The notes: generated from the letters alone by a model not told the origin. A DNA stretch of 25,684 nucleotides from Plantago elongata (GCA_036897095.1 JAYMSP010002190.1:1-25684); one strand, 5' to 3'. Positions 9,841 through 19,965 are shown, numbered from the stretch's first letter. Program-made: numbers and translations.

Positions 9841-11878
9841 AGAAAAGTTTTTACTTAATCAATCATGAAATGTTGCGGCCGGATCTTGTAACAATGATAT
9901 GGAACGAGTTCGAGTATATGCCAGATCAAACCTGGATATCATTATTTTAAACGGGTTGAATTCGGATTTCATATAATTAATCCTTCCAGCTAGAGCTATA
10001 GAGAAGAGTACCCTTATACCCCATCCTACCAATCAAATCTTATACATAAGGAAAATGAAATTGAAAGACTTCAAATGTAAAATGTTATTGATAGACATGT
10101 AAAGATCATCATACCACCAATTAGCTAGTGCATATCTTTTCTATCTTTTGGAATTAAAAATAAAACGTCTAGTACATGATTCGTTGAACATTCTTAAAAG
10201 ATCAGTTGAATGGATATATCAAACGTAGACCCAAAGGTTCTCCTATCTGGATTCGTGCCCATTAGGAATATTTACATACATTATTGTTTACCATTTGAAT
10301 AGAGTCATATAGTCGTAATTGTCTTATTATTAGAGTTGGTTTGAGTTCCAAATTCGAAGTAATCTATCGCAAATAATGAACTTTATCTTTCAAAATAGTT
10401 TCCAAGTTATCATTATCACATTCTTATTATAGTTTGCTTGTCAGTTGTGTTTCCGTTTTAGATTATTCACATTCTTATGGGGTTTACCATATGAAGTGAC
10501 TTATGTTTATAATTTGAATAAAATTTCTAATTCAGAATCATTTCTTTAGATTATTCTTCAAATAGCATGATTCATCCTTGTATTAGAGTTTTCATGTTTC
10601 GATTAAGAATTACTACTTCATTATTAAAGTTGAGTTTGACATTTAAATTGAAATTCCGAATTTAAAATTATTCCATCGTTAAAGAGTTCTTACTTTTTTC
10701 TTATAGAATGATTTCTTTCTTCCAATAACTTGTTCATATAGTGTAGTTTACTATGCAAATAGAGTACTCAAAAATATATTTATCCCATTTTTAGAGTTGA
10801 GTTTACCTACAAACTGAGTGTTCAAATTGTATTTAATTATTCCATTATTAGGGTTTGTTTGACTTCACGTTGAGATTCCATGTTGGAAATTCTTAAATTT
10901 GAGTATGACGTTCAAGCTAAGTTTTCAAGATGGAATAATCTCATTCTTATAGTTGGTTTTATATTCAAATTAAGTTTTATTATCTCATTCTTATAGTTGA
11001 TTTGTCATGTAAATTTAGTTTCCTATTTAGAATTAACCCCATTTTACAGTTAAGTTTACTTTCAAATTAAGTTCCAGGACTTTAATCATTCCTTAATATA
11101 TAGTATTTTTTCAATGTAATGTGGTTTCTACGAAAAAGTTTCCAAGTCAGAATTATATTATATTTTAAGTTCTTTTATCCTTCAATTTAACTTCTCGAGT
11201 TAGGATTAATTATTCCATTATTAAACATGACAAAGAAGCGCAACTCAGTTGGTAATATGCTTCACCTCCAATCAATAATTAGCTGTTACAAAAAAAAAAT
11301 CATTATTAAACATGAGTTTACCCTTAATTAAATTTCAATAAATATCTCAATTTGAGTTAGTTCACCCTTCGAACTGAATTCTCTAATTTAAGTTGTCCAA
11401 CTTTTTAAGTTAATTTACCCTTATATTGAGTTTCTAAATTTATAATTGTCCCCCACTGTAGAGTTCATAAATATTTTCTCATATAATATATCGTTTACTC
11501 AAAATTAGAGTTTCCACGTTGTACTAATTTTATTCTTAGAGTTAATTTACATATTGAAATAGTTTTTAAGTTGGAATTATATCTATCTTATACCAATATG
11601 TCCCTCATATAATATTATTTCCTATTCAAATAGAGTATTTCACGAAAGGCAAATAAATATACAATTGACAAAATGTATAAAAATAAGAGAAACATTGATA
11701 ATAAAATGTGGTATTAAAAAACTCAATTATTTATAGAGGAAAATAATTCCTCCATCTTTCGTTTTATAATAAAATAACTTTTATTGTAATTCAAAAGATA
11801 CCAAGATGAAGGGCTAAAAGATAATATAAGGAGGAGGGCAGTGTATGAGTGCGCCCTTAAGCTACCCTAAATGTCTAG
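9841..11878. repeat. Degenerate AT-rich repeat field, no gene
   Basis: From about 10310 to 11640 the plus strand repeats a loose motif: ATTCTTAT or CCATTATTA, then AGTTGAGTTTAC or AGTTGRTTT, then a TTCAAATTRAGTTTCC-like stretch, then AATTATTCC. Spacing is irregular, about 44-70 bp, across roughly twenty copies. Stop codons are dense in every frame. It looks like a very old minisatellite or decayed tandem array. 9841-10309 holds nothing recognisable. A possible tRNA-like A-box remnant lies at about 11236-11270. Confidence 0.45.
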
Positions 11879-12036
11879 GGGGCTGTTTGGCATGAAATTA
11901 AATTCGATCTACTTGGCTCGATGAACAGTAATTTGGCCTAAATACACTTTAAATACTCCCATTTCAATTCCATTCCAAACACAATTTCACCAAAATTCAT
12001 TCAAATGTCCATTCAAATTCTATACCAATCAGTCCC
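11879..12036 (+). mobile_element. Tourist-like MITE, 158 bp
   Basis: Begins GGGGCTGTTTGGCAT and ends ATACCAATCAGTCCC, which are imperfect terminal inverted repeats. It is flanked by TAG on both sides (11876-11878 and 12037-12039), a 3-bp target duplication expected of PIF/Harbinger-type (Tourist) elements. Its interior matches 21337-21490 in reverse orientation, with shared blocks such as TTTGGCCTAAA and ACACAATTTCACCAAAAT. No coding capacity, so it is non-autonomous. Confidence 0.75.
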
Positions 12037-12429
12037 TAGTTAGTTTGTGTGCTATGAAACTGATCATTATCATTTCTCCCAACTAACATGCTTAAATTTC
12101 AACATTGGATACAAACGCTTCATCACTTAAACCCCTAATTAGTTTGTGTGCTATGTAACTGATCATTATCATTTCTCCCAACTAACATGCTTAAATTTCA
12201 ACATTGGATACAAACGCTTCATCACTTAAACCCCTAGTTAGATTGTGTGCTATGTAACTGATCATTATCATTTCTCCCAACTAACATGCTTAAATTTTAA
12301 CATTGGATACAAACGCTTCATCACTTAAACCCCTAATTAGTTTGTGTGCTATGTAACTAATCATTATCATTTCTTCCAACTAATATACTTAAATTTCAAT
12401 ATTGGATACAAACACTTCATCACTTAAAT
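12034..12429 (+). repeat. Tandem array of a 99-bp unit, four copies
   Basis: Units start at about 12034, 12133, 12232 and 12331 with an exact 99-bp period. Each begins CCCTARTTAG, contains GATCATTATCATTTCT and AACATTGGATACAAACGC, and ends near TTCATCACTTAAA. The first three copies are almost identical and the last is more diverged. The array abuts the right end of the Tourist-like MITE, whose terminal CCC and TAG target copy coincide with the start of unit 1. There is no spacer and repeat structure of the CRISPR kind. Confidence 0.9.
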
Positions 12430-14308
12430 ATCATAAATGTAAGTTCTTCCAGGTGATTGTACTCCAAAGCCTTAATTACATTCAAAATTCCCCATGGTAC
12501 ATTTCCAGCCTATTTCAATAGCCATATCCACTCCACAAAGGGCAACCATGCAAGTTCAAGGTCCTCGATAGATGGTATTATTTTTCCGCTTCAAAGCCGA
12601 TACAATGCCCATATCGTCTCAAAGTCTCGAAGACTCAAACACAACCCCCAGCCTTGCAATTCATGGGTTCCAACTTCCAAGTAATTGAAGTATCGAAATT
12701 CATCTTATAGTCAAATCTTGGAGTTTAAATGGTGGCAAAGTCCGATGGATAGGAAGTATTGAAATTTGCATGTTTTTCCTTGTGTTTGTGCATACATCAT
12801 AAATTCCATCAAGTCATATCTATATTTAACGTGCATAATTCAATAACGTTTGGCTCATAGACACCAACATATACACACATATTGGCAAAGACTTCAACAT
12901 CGATCAAATTATATACCTTGTAATTCAAGCCGATTCATACCCTTTTAATAAGCTGTTAATTTTCATATCATTGATAGTTGGTTTCTCCCCTCTCTAGTTG
13001 CAGAGAAAACGTAAAATTTAGGGGTTGTTTGCCATACCGCTGGAGCGGCTATTTCGTCACTCAAATCGAACATTTTGTACAACAAAAAAATTCATTTTCA
13101 ATTGATAAAGATCATTCAAATTCTATCACAATCAGCTAGTTCCCGAAATCATCCCGGAGTTCGGGACCAATTGTGGCAAATTCTGCTCCGTTAGACAACT
13201 ACCGTAGACGTTGAGCTTCATCACCCATCGATTGCTTGACCCACTTGCGATTTGTGAATCCTCTTAGCATTCAATTTGGGTTTAATATTAAAATGGAGAT
13301 CGGAGCCTTGTTCTTGTCTGATTTGGAAAAAGCATTCTCTGTTTTGGTGATTGCGTTTCTCGGTTTTGCTGCTGCTTATAAATTGTAAACCCGTGCCCGT
13401 GATATGAATATTGTTGAGTGAAATATATCGATTGTCTCCTAAAATTAAGGGATTTTAATTTTGAAATCAGAATAACTTAGTTTGTTGAATTGTATTTTTT
13501 GCTAGAGGATTTACCAATAACCGTTTTAAATAGACGATAATGTTATATTGATATCAGATAAGTTTGTTGAGATTGTTGTACTATTTCAACTAGATTATGA
13601 TAAAGCTAAAATGTAGGAATCGATTGTGTAAGGTTGTATTCTATTCAATTAAAATTTAACTTAACTAATCTGATCTGAGCTGAAGTAAAATATAAATTAT
13701 AACTAAGACGAATTTATTTGAACTGAACTGAACTGAAGTAGTTTTCGGTTGAAGATAACACAACCTAAAATAAATTATAGATTCAAGAATCAGAATTAGC
13801 TAACAAAATTCTACAAACCAAATTAATCAAACCTAACATTACCCTAATATCTCGATTATGTAGATGGTTATTTATGATGAAAGCATTTATTTTCTTTGTA
13901 TGGCTAAAAGTAGGATTGTTTTAGTAAAAATTGGAATTTTTTTATTACATCTCAGAATTTTCAAGAATTAATTGAAAAAATTCATTTTATTTAATTTGGA
14001 ATTGCCACATAAGATTTTAACCTTTGTGGTATGGTTCTTCGATGAATATTTCTTTCACACTGTTATATAATATATATAGATATAGATAGACACAAAGTTT
14101 TATGAAGTACGATCTCTATTTAGAAACGCTCTATATTACCAATAAAATCACTAATATTATGAATTAAAATGTCTATGTTATTAGTGAAATAAGTCTTGTT
14201 AAATATAAAGAACTCTAACGTTAAGAATACGAGTAAAATTTCATATTATGAATTTAACGTTGATTAATATATAACGTTGAGAACATGAGTATTCTTGAAA
14301 GATTACGT
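12430..14308. other. Intergenic region, no supported gene
   Basis: A plus-strand frame at 12457-12684 begins at TTG and has no recognisable motif. The minus strand across it has gene-like GC content and short stretches such as GNVPWGILNVIKALEYNHLE, interrupted by stops, so a decayed gene fragment is possible. At 13021-13145 a stretch starts GGGGTTGTTTGCCAT and ends near CACAATCAGC, recalling the MITE ends elsewhere in the window. A 31-codon ORF at 13293-13388 encodes one hydrophobic segment. At about 13718-13735 there is a short GAACT repeat. The remainder is AT-rich and featureless. Confidence 0.35.
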
Positions 14309-14640
14309 GGCTGTTTGGTATAGATTTGAAATTGGATCCGTTTGAATGGATGAATAGTGATCAAACTTTAGTAGAATTGTTAAAATTAGTGTTTGGTATA
14401 GAATTATAATTGGATAGTGTATTGTAGGTTTGTTATATGTGTTGTGTAAGAGATAAATGATTGGTGTAACTATGATGTGATTGGTATTGAAATTTGATTA
14501 AATATATATGAATATTAGATTGGTTAATTATTGATATTTGAGCTTATTAGATTTATATGATTAACTTAATTATGTAATAAGTTGTTTGGTAGTACGTATT
14601 TGTATATGGAATAATGTTTTTATTTATTAAAATGAAATAA
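14309..14640 (+). repeat. AT-rich dispersed repeat, inverted copy of 1-313
   Basis: Starts GGCTGTTTGGTATAG and continues with AT-rich sequence matching the reverse complement of the window's first 313 bases, including ATTGGTTAATTATTGAT and TGATGTGATTGG. It lies in the opposite orientation 14 kb away. The right terminus is unclear, and no target duplication could be assigned. Likely a non-autonomous DNA transposon family. Confidence 0.6.
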
Positions 14641-15460
14641 AATAATAATAATAAAATTATATTCCAGAATAATCGAAGTAAATATTCGTTTTTTTTCTAC
14701 GCGCCGCCGTCTATGACCGACTTCTACTTGTCTTTGTCTTCCTCTTCCTCAGTCATATACAATTCACATCTTTTTTTTATATATATTTTTATCATTGTGT
14801 TTAGATATTCAATAATTAAATTAGCAATAATCTAAGTTAGACATATTAATACTAAAAGTACTAACTACAACACAACACATACACATGTCAATTGTCAAGA
14901 AATGGTCTCACTAGTCATTCATTACTCTGATATAATAATGGTCCCAGAGACGTTTCCATGATGGAGCTCTGATCTCAGACTCGCAAATCAGAATGAAAGC
15001 CAGAGCTTTGCAGAATGAAAGCCAGAGCAAGAACAGAAAAAAACAAAAAAAAAAAGAGGGGAAAGAAAAAGTGAAGCCGCCTTGAACGGAGCCGTCCGCC
15101 GCTTTACAACAGAGCCGTCAATTGAAGAATGAAGCCGCTCGGAATTCGAGTAAGCAAACAGACAGTCTTCAACTGTTCTTATTCTTCTTCGGTTAGTTTT
15201 GGTACTGTAATTCTCTGTTCTACTTCTTCTTCAGTCCGCTTGATTTGGATCGGAATAAATACTTTAATACTACAGTAGCAACATTTCTTTTTTCTACTTA
15301 AATGTGATACCAAACACAATGCTAAATCCATTTAAATGGCATTTGGATTCCCCAGTAACTTTCATCTTCCATTCATAACTATTAATTTATATATATATAG
15401 ATTGTGTGCACGTGAGTACCGCGCGTAATTTCTTCTAGTATTAGAAAAAGAACAGAAAGG
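14641..15460. other. Intergenic region upstream of the PPR gene
   Basis: No gene is visible. There is a short direct repeat of GCAGAATGAAAGCCAGAGC-like sequence near 14992-15030, a purine-rich tract at 15035-15070 and a GC-richer patch with repeated GAGCCGTC / GAAGCCGC words at 15073-15140. A (TA) tract lies near 15390-15400. None of these supports a specific function. Confidence 0.3.
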
Positions 15461-15466
15461 TAGATC

Positions 15467-15525
15467 TGGGCCTGATCTTTGGTTTACTTGGGCCCAATTT
15501 CTAAACAGGCCAAGACTTTAGCCCA
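15467..15525 (+). promoter_or_regulatory. Site II motif cluster, probable PPR promoter
   Basis: TGGGCC occurs at 15467-15472 and again at 15489-15494 within the palindrome TTGGGCCCAA. AGCCCA follows at 15520-15525. Such TGGGCY clusters are common in promoters of plant genes for organelle-targeted and housekeeping proteins. Transcription probably starts soon after, giving an untranslated exon that ends at a candidate GTAATT donor near 15646. The link to the PPR gene is inference from position. Confidence 0.45.
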
Positions 15526-15816
15526 AAGTACCAAACAAATCAATTTCAGAATTCTGAGAAACGAAGAAAGCAGGTTCCGAGTTTCTAATTCTTTTCTCCA
15601 AATAATTTCAGCTCTACATTTTGAAGTTGAGCAGAGGCATAATAAGGTAATTTAAATCCTTTCCTTGCGATTTTGGTTTCATTTTTTGCTACATTTATAT
15701 GTTCTTTTATCATTAAGAAGGACAATCATTGATGCTTTCGGATTGGAATGGTATTGCTTGTTTGGTTTCATCATAGATGTGTGAGTGTGAAGCAAAACGT
15801 TCTGTTTCTTGGGGTG

Positions 15817-16141
15817 TGGAAAATTATTTTCAATGGAAAATGAAAGTTGTAATCTTTCAAGAATCTATTGTAAAATTCTTTTGAATGGAAGATGAAAGTT
15901 GTAATCTTTCAAGCATCTATTATAAAATTATTATGAATGGAAGATGAAAGTTGTAATCTTTCAAGCATCTGATGGAAAATTCTTTTGAATGGAAGATGAA
16001 AGTTTTAATCTTTAAGTATCTATTGGAAAATTGTTTTTAATAGAAGATGAAAGTTGTAATCTTTCAAGCATCTATTGGAAAATTCTTTTGAATGGAAGAT
16101 GAAAGTTGTAATCTTTCAAGTATCTATTTGAAAATCCTATG
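15817..16141 (+). repeat. 52-bp minisatellite, six copies, in probable 5'UTR intron
   Basis: The block GAATGGAAGATGAAAGTTG followed by TAATCTTTCAAGCATCTATT and GGAAAATTCTTTT repeats six times. The ATGAAAG word starts at 15840, 15892, 15944, 15996, 16047 and 16099, giving periods of 52, 52, 52, 51 and 52. It lies between a candidate donor near 15646 and a candidate acceptor at 16541-16542 of the PPR gene, so it is probably intronic. Array length is likely to vary between individuals. Confidence 0.85.
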
Positions 16142-16576
16142 GTTATTGATTAGTATTAACTATTGAGTGTAATAGATGATTATGTTGATTTGTTAGATTG
16201 ATAAGTATAGGACTTCCATGCTTCCAATTGTTGGACTAATAATATATAGTTGAGAGATTTATATTTGTATATGCTGAGAAAGATTATGAACAAGTAGGAG
16301 AAAGTGTGAGAGCCAGTGATGGAAAACGGATTAACGGGCATTGTTATCGGAGAAATTCTTGTGAAAGACTTGATTTTCGTTAACTACAGGAAAATCCATA
16401 TCATGTAAGTTTAAATTGAGGGAAGAGTATGATTTTTCTTTACATTAGTAACTTTTACAAGAATTTGGCTTGTTCTTCTCAAGAGTAAGTACCTGAAATG
16501 TTTGATGGATAGGGCTAAGTGTATTTTCTTTGTTTGGTTTAGTGCATTTATACAATCGTATCGTCCAGCTTTAGAG

Positions 16577-18487
16577 ATGAATCCCCGGCTTGAGGTGGTT
16601 ACTGAGCTCAATCGTGGCTATCATCCACTTTTAAAGGGATCCTACAGTAAGATTTTTCTCTTGTCTTCCAGTGTGTGTATATTAAGTCCAACTTTCTCTG
16701 ATAAAGACGTTACACCCATCATATCCGCAGCAGCAGAGTCCAAGAACTCATATATTCTGAGTAAATGCATTGCTCTATTGAATTCCAGTGCATCATCTAT
16801 CCGAAAACTGAAGCAAATTCATGCCTTTGCTATCAGAAATGGCGTCCCTCTTTCTTGCCCGAGCATGGGGAAATACTTAATATTCCATATTGTATCATCA
16901 TCCGGTCCCATAGAATATGCCCGCAGGGTGTTTGATAAAATTTCCAATCCGGATATATTCACTTGGAATGCATTGATCAAAGGCTATGCTGAGAGTACTG
17001 ACCCTTCTCCTGCTTTGGGCGTGTACCGACAGCTACGTTTGAGTTCAGGGAAACCCGATACATATACATACCCGTTCCTGTTGAAAGCTATTGCCAAGTT
17101 GGTAGCTCCCAGAGAGGGTGAGAAGGTGCACTGCTCTGCGGTGAAAGATGGGTTTGCTTCGTTGGTGTTTGTCCAGAATGCTTTGATTCATTTTTATGCT
17201 ACTAGCGGTCATGCGGAGAGTGCTCTGCAACTGTTTGAGTCGATGCCGGAGAGGGATCTCGTGGCGTGGAATTCAGTGATTAATGGTTACACGGTGAATA
17301 GTATGCCTAATGAGACGTTGTTACTTTATAGGAGAATGAGCATGGAGGGTGTGAAACCCGATGGTTTCACATTAGTTAGCTTGCTTACTGCTTGTGCTGA
17401 ACTTGGTGCCATGGCTTTGGGAAAGAGGGCTCATGTTTATATGACAAAGTCTGGTTTGGATAGAAAAACACATGCCACAAATGCACTTTTGGTTCTTTAT
17501 GCCAAGTGCGGGAACATCCAAGATGCAAAGAAGATGTTCGAGTGGTTGGCTGACAAGAAGTCTGTGGTGTCGTGGAACTCGATTATAGTTGGGTTGGCTA
17601 TGAATGGACATGGTGAAGAAGCACTTCAACTTTTCAAGGAGATGGAGGCGCGGAGGCTGGTTCCCACTAAAGCTACTTTTGTAGGGGTACTGTATGCTTG
17701 TAGTCATTGTGGTATGGTGGATGATGGGTTTTCTTATTTGCAGAGAATGACCGAGACATACAGGCTCGTGCCTCGAATTGAGCATCATGGTTGCATGGTT
17801 GATTTGCTTTCTAGGGCAGGCTTAGTACAACGAGCATATGACTATGTCTGTCAAATGGAAGTTGAACCAACCACAGTTATATGGAGAACTCTACTAGGTT
17901 CGTGTACATTACACGGACACCTATCAATAGCAGAGGTTGCTAGAAACAAACTCAGAAAGTTGGAGCCGAATCATTCTGGAGATTATGTGCTTCTTTCAAA
18001 CCTTTACGCATCTGAAAGACGTTGGTCGGAGGTGCATGACATGAGGGAAACAATGCGTAAAGATGGTGTAAAGAAAGTGCCAGGCTTTAGTCTTGTGGAG
18101 TTGGGAAATCGCATTCATGAATTTGTAATGGGAGACCAGTCTCATCCTCAAACTGAGGGTATTTATGCAATGCTTGTTGAAATGACTAGATTATTGAGAC
18201 TAAAAGGTTATGCGCCCCACACCTCAAATGTGCTGGCTGATATAGAGGAAGAAGAGAAAGAGACAGCGTTATCTTATCACAGCGAGAAGATTGCACTTGC
18301 CTTTGCATTGATTAATACGCCGCCTGGGACCCCGATTACTATTGTGAAAAACTTGAGAGTCTGCACTGACTGTCACCTTGCGATAAAACTGCTGTCCAAG
18401 ATTTTTGAGCGAGAGATTATAGTGAGAGATTGCAGTCGGTTTCATCATTTCAGAGATGGTGTGTGTTCATGTAAAGAATATTGGTAG
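16577..18487 (+). CDS. DYW-type pentatricopeptide repeat protein, RNA-editing factor
   Basis: A single uninterrupted frame of 636 aa from this ATG. PPR proteins of the PLS class bind organellar RNA sequence-specifically, and those with a DYW domain carry out C-to-U editing in mitochondria or plastids. About nine PPR-like motifs span residues 80-430 (for example NPDIFTWNALIKGYAES, RDLVAWNSVINGYTVNSMPN, KSVVSWNSIIVGLAMNGHGE). E/E+ motifs follow (VIWRTLLGSCTLHG, about 434-447), then a PG box near 502 and the DYW domain. The deaminase signature is present, HSE at 568-570 and CTDCH at 596-600, with CSC near 630-632. The C-terminus is EYW instead of DYW. It resembles Arabidopsis At4g21065 as I recall it. 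The frame stays open upstream to an ATG at 16505 (660 aa), but CTAAG followed by a T-rich tract and TTTAG at 16541 looks like an intron end, so 16577 is preferred. Confidence 0.93.
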   Translation: MNPRLEVVTELNRGYHPLLKGSYSKIFLLSSSVCILSPTFSDKDVTPIISAAAESKNSYILSKCIALLNSSASSIRKLKQIHAFAIRNGVPLSCPSMGKYLIFHIVSSSGPIEYARRVFDKISNPDIFTWNALIKGYAESTDPSPALGVYRQLRLSSGKPDTYTYPFLLKAIAKLVAPREGEKVHCSAVKDGFASLVFVQNALIHFYATSGHAESALQLFESMPERDLVAWNSVINGYTVNSMPNETLLLYRRMSMEGVKPDGFTLVSLLTACAELGAMALGKRAHVYMTKSGLDRKTHATNALLVLYAKCGNIQDAKKMFEWLADKKSVVSWNSIIVGLAMNGHGEEALQLFKEMEARRLVPTKATFVGVLYACSHCGMVDDGFSYLQRMTETYRLVPRIEHHGCMVDLLSRAGLVQRAYDYVCQMEVEPTTVIWRTLLGSCTLHGHLSIAEVARNKLRKLEPNHSGDYVLLSNLYASERRWSEVHDMRETMRKDGVKKVPGFSLVELGNRIHEFVMGDQSHPQTEGIYAMLVEMTRLLRLKGYAPHTSNVLADIEEEEKETALSYHSEKIALAFALINTPPGTPITIVKNLRVCTDCHLAIKLLSKIFEREIIVRDCSRFHHFRDGVCSCKEYW

Positions 18488-18502
18488 ATAACTGATGACA
18501 TC

Positions 18503-19740
18503 AGGACTTGGGATCTTGCCCCTGTTAGTAGTGTCACGCATGAGCCGTATTTCAGCAGCTCACTTTTCCTGGAGTTGGCACCGTATGTTTTGAAGTAAAG
18601 GTGATCAAATGACCCTTTCATTCTTCTTGATTGGTAAATTCAAATTGATTGAGATTATTTACACTGGTAAAGCTGCTGGTGATAAAATATGTAGTTTCTT
18701 TTTGCTATTTTGCTGCTTATAGAAATTGATTGTATGTGTATGCGTGCATGATAGTTTGCGTATGCATGTTTTGACTTTTGAGTGGCTGAGAGCTACAGAA
18801 TAGAGATAATACTTGAAGTATCGTCTTTATGTGACTTCTTTATACCATGAAACTGAGTGCTTCTGGAATTAACTCATACTCAATGAAAGAAAGTCTTGTA
18901 GGTTAATGGAAGGAACTGAGATATTCTTCTCTAATAAAATTGCACTAGATTAATAAAAGAGGTCAGCACAGAAATAAGTCTATAGAATTATTGTATATTT
19001 TAGCTTCATTGATTCAACAGTTTCTAGCTCCTTTACTTCTTGGCTGTTTTTCTTCTTCTTATTGTAAAGATTGGTTGAGCAGTTTTATGATGTTAACTAA
19101 GTATATCATGCTAGTTTCTGCGAGTTTAGAGATTACTAATGATAACCGTGTTTCTTCCAAGGGCTTCCCGTCTCTGTAATTTTTGTTCTTTTGGCTATTT
19201 GTCCTCTCTTCACACGTTTAAGCTTTTTAAGTTCTCTAATCCATTTGTTCTTATCAATGCCAGCTATATACCTAAAGAGTTGCTTTTTGGATCTTCTATG
19301 TGCGGAACCAGAGAGGCCTTAAAATTTCCCGGTAAGAGTCTTATTTTCCGCATGCAATAAATTGATCTGTCAAATTTGCCAATACGAAATCTATAGGGTA
19401 AATAAGCATACTAATTTTGGGTATGGAAGTGGTGGGGTGGAATTTGAATTCTTGAATATTTTGGGATTTATTTATAAAAATTTGAAACTCTTTTAGGGTT
19501 TATTTATAAAGAGTTTAAACTTTTGAGGTTTGTTTCGTAAACATTTAATATATATAGACGATACTACGTGTAGAACAGAAGAGGAGAATGGAGAAAGTTC
19601 AAGAAGTGGAAAGGGCTAAAAAAGTCCGCCTGCAGGAGGAAGCATTCAGTGACAGTATCAGAACAAGGTGATACAGCTCATTCGCTTCCAGGGGATTTTT
19701 GAGCTGGGCAAGAAATTTCCTTCAGGTGGGTGGTTATTAC
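18503..19740 (+). pseudogene. Partial, degenerate ATG5 copy (exons 2, 3 and part of 8)
   Basis: Nucleotide similarity to the ATG5 gene runs through an exon 2-like block (about 18503-18600, with CTTGCCCCTGTTAGT and GAGCCGTATTTCAGCAG), an intron 2-like block (GAGATTATTTACACT, GATGTTAACTA) and an exon 3-like block at 19263-19332. The last keeps CTTCTATGTGCGGAACCAG and the donor GGTAAGAGT. It continues into intron 3 (AAATAAGCATACTAATT), then jumps to an exon 8-like block at about 19573-19737 (GAGGAAGCATT, ATTCGCTTCCAGGGGATTTT). Exons 1 and 4-7 are missing, and frameshifts and stops break the remaining frames. Retained introns show a DNA-level duplication, not a retrocopy. The copy starts about 15 bp after the PPR stop codon, so it probably supplies the PPR 3'UTR. 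No functional product is expected. Confidence 0.88.
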
Positions 19741-19965
19741 GAAGCCATGACTTCAAGTGAAAGAACCAACATTACATTGTACTCTGATGAATTAAAAAAT
19801 CATTGTACTACTGTCAACAGGTCACAAATATTTGGCCGTGCTTAACAATGTCATATTCATTGCAGATGTAGCGATTAGACCAAAGCTCCTATGGATTATA
19901 TGCAACAACTTTTATCAGCCATTTGCATTTGGATTTCAACATCTGTACTCCAGCAAGCCAAGTAC

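Noticed and set aside
11236..11270. tRNA gene (CAACTCAGTTGGTAA resembles a D-arm / A box)
   Set aside because: No anticodon arm, T-arm or acceptor stem pairs with it. At most it is a SINE or tRNA remnant.
12034..12429. Regular repeats that might be a CRISPR array
   Set aside because: The 99-bp units are contiguous without unique spacers, no cas genes are present and the genome is a plant. The 52-bp array at 15817-16141 fails for the same reasons.
17372..17788. 138-codon open frame antisense to the PPR gene
   Set aside because: It lies wholly opposite the intact PPR coding frame, has no recognisable motif and is a shadow of that gene. The same holds for 17045-17230 and 16411-16611.
18991..19360. 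Two overlapping plus-strand frames (18991-19179 and 19139-19360)
   Set aside because: They run through intron 2, exon 3 and intron 3 remnants of the ATG5 pseudogene in the wrong frames and resemble no protein.
18503..19740. Processed retrocopy of ATG5
   Set aside because: Intron 2 and early intron 3 sequence is retained and no poly(A) tract follows, so duplication was at the DNA level.
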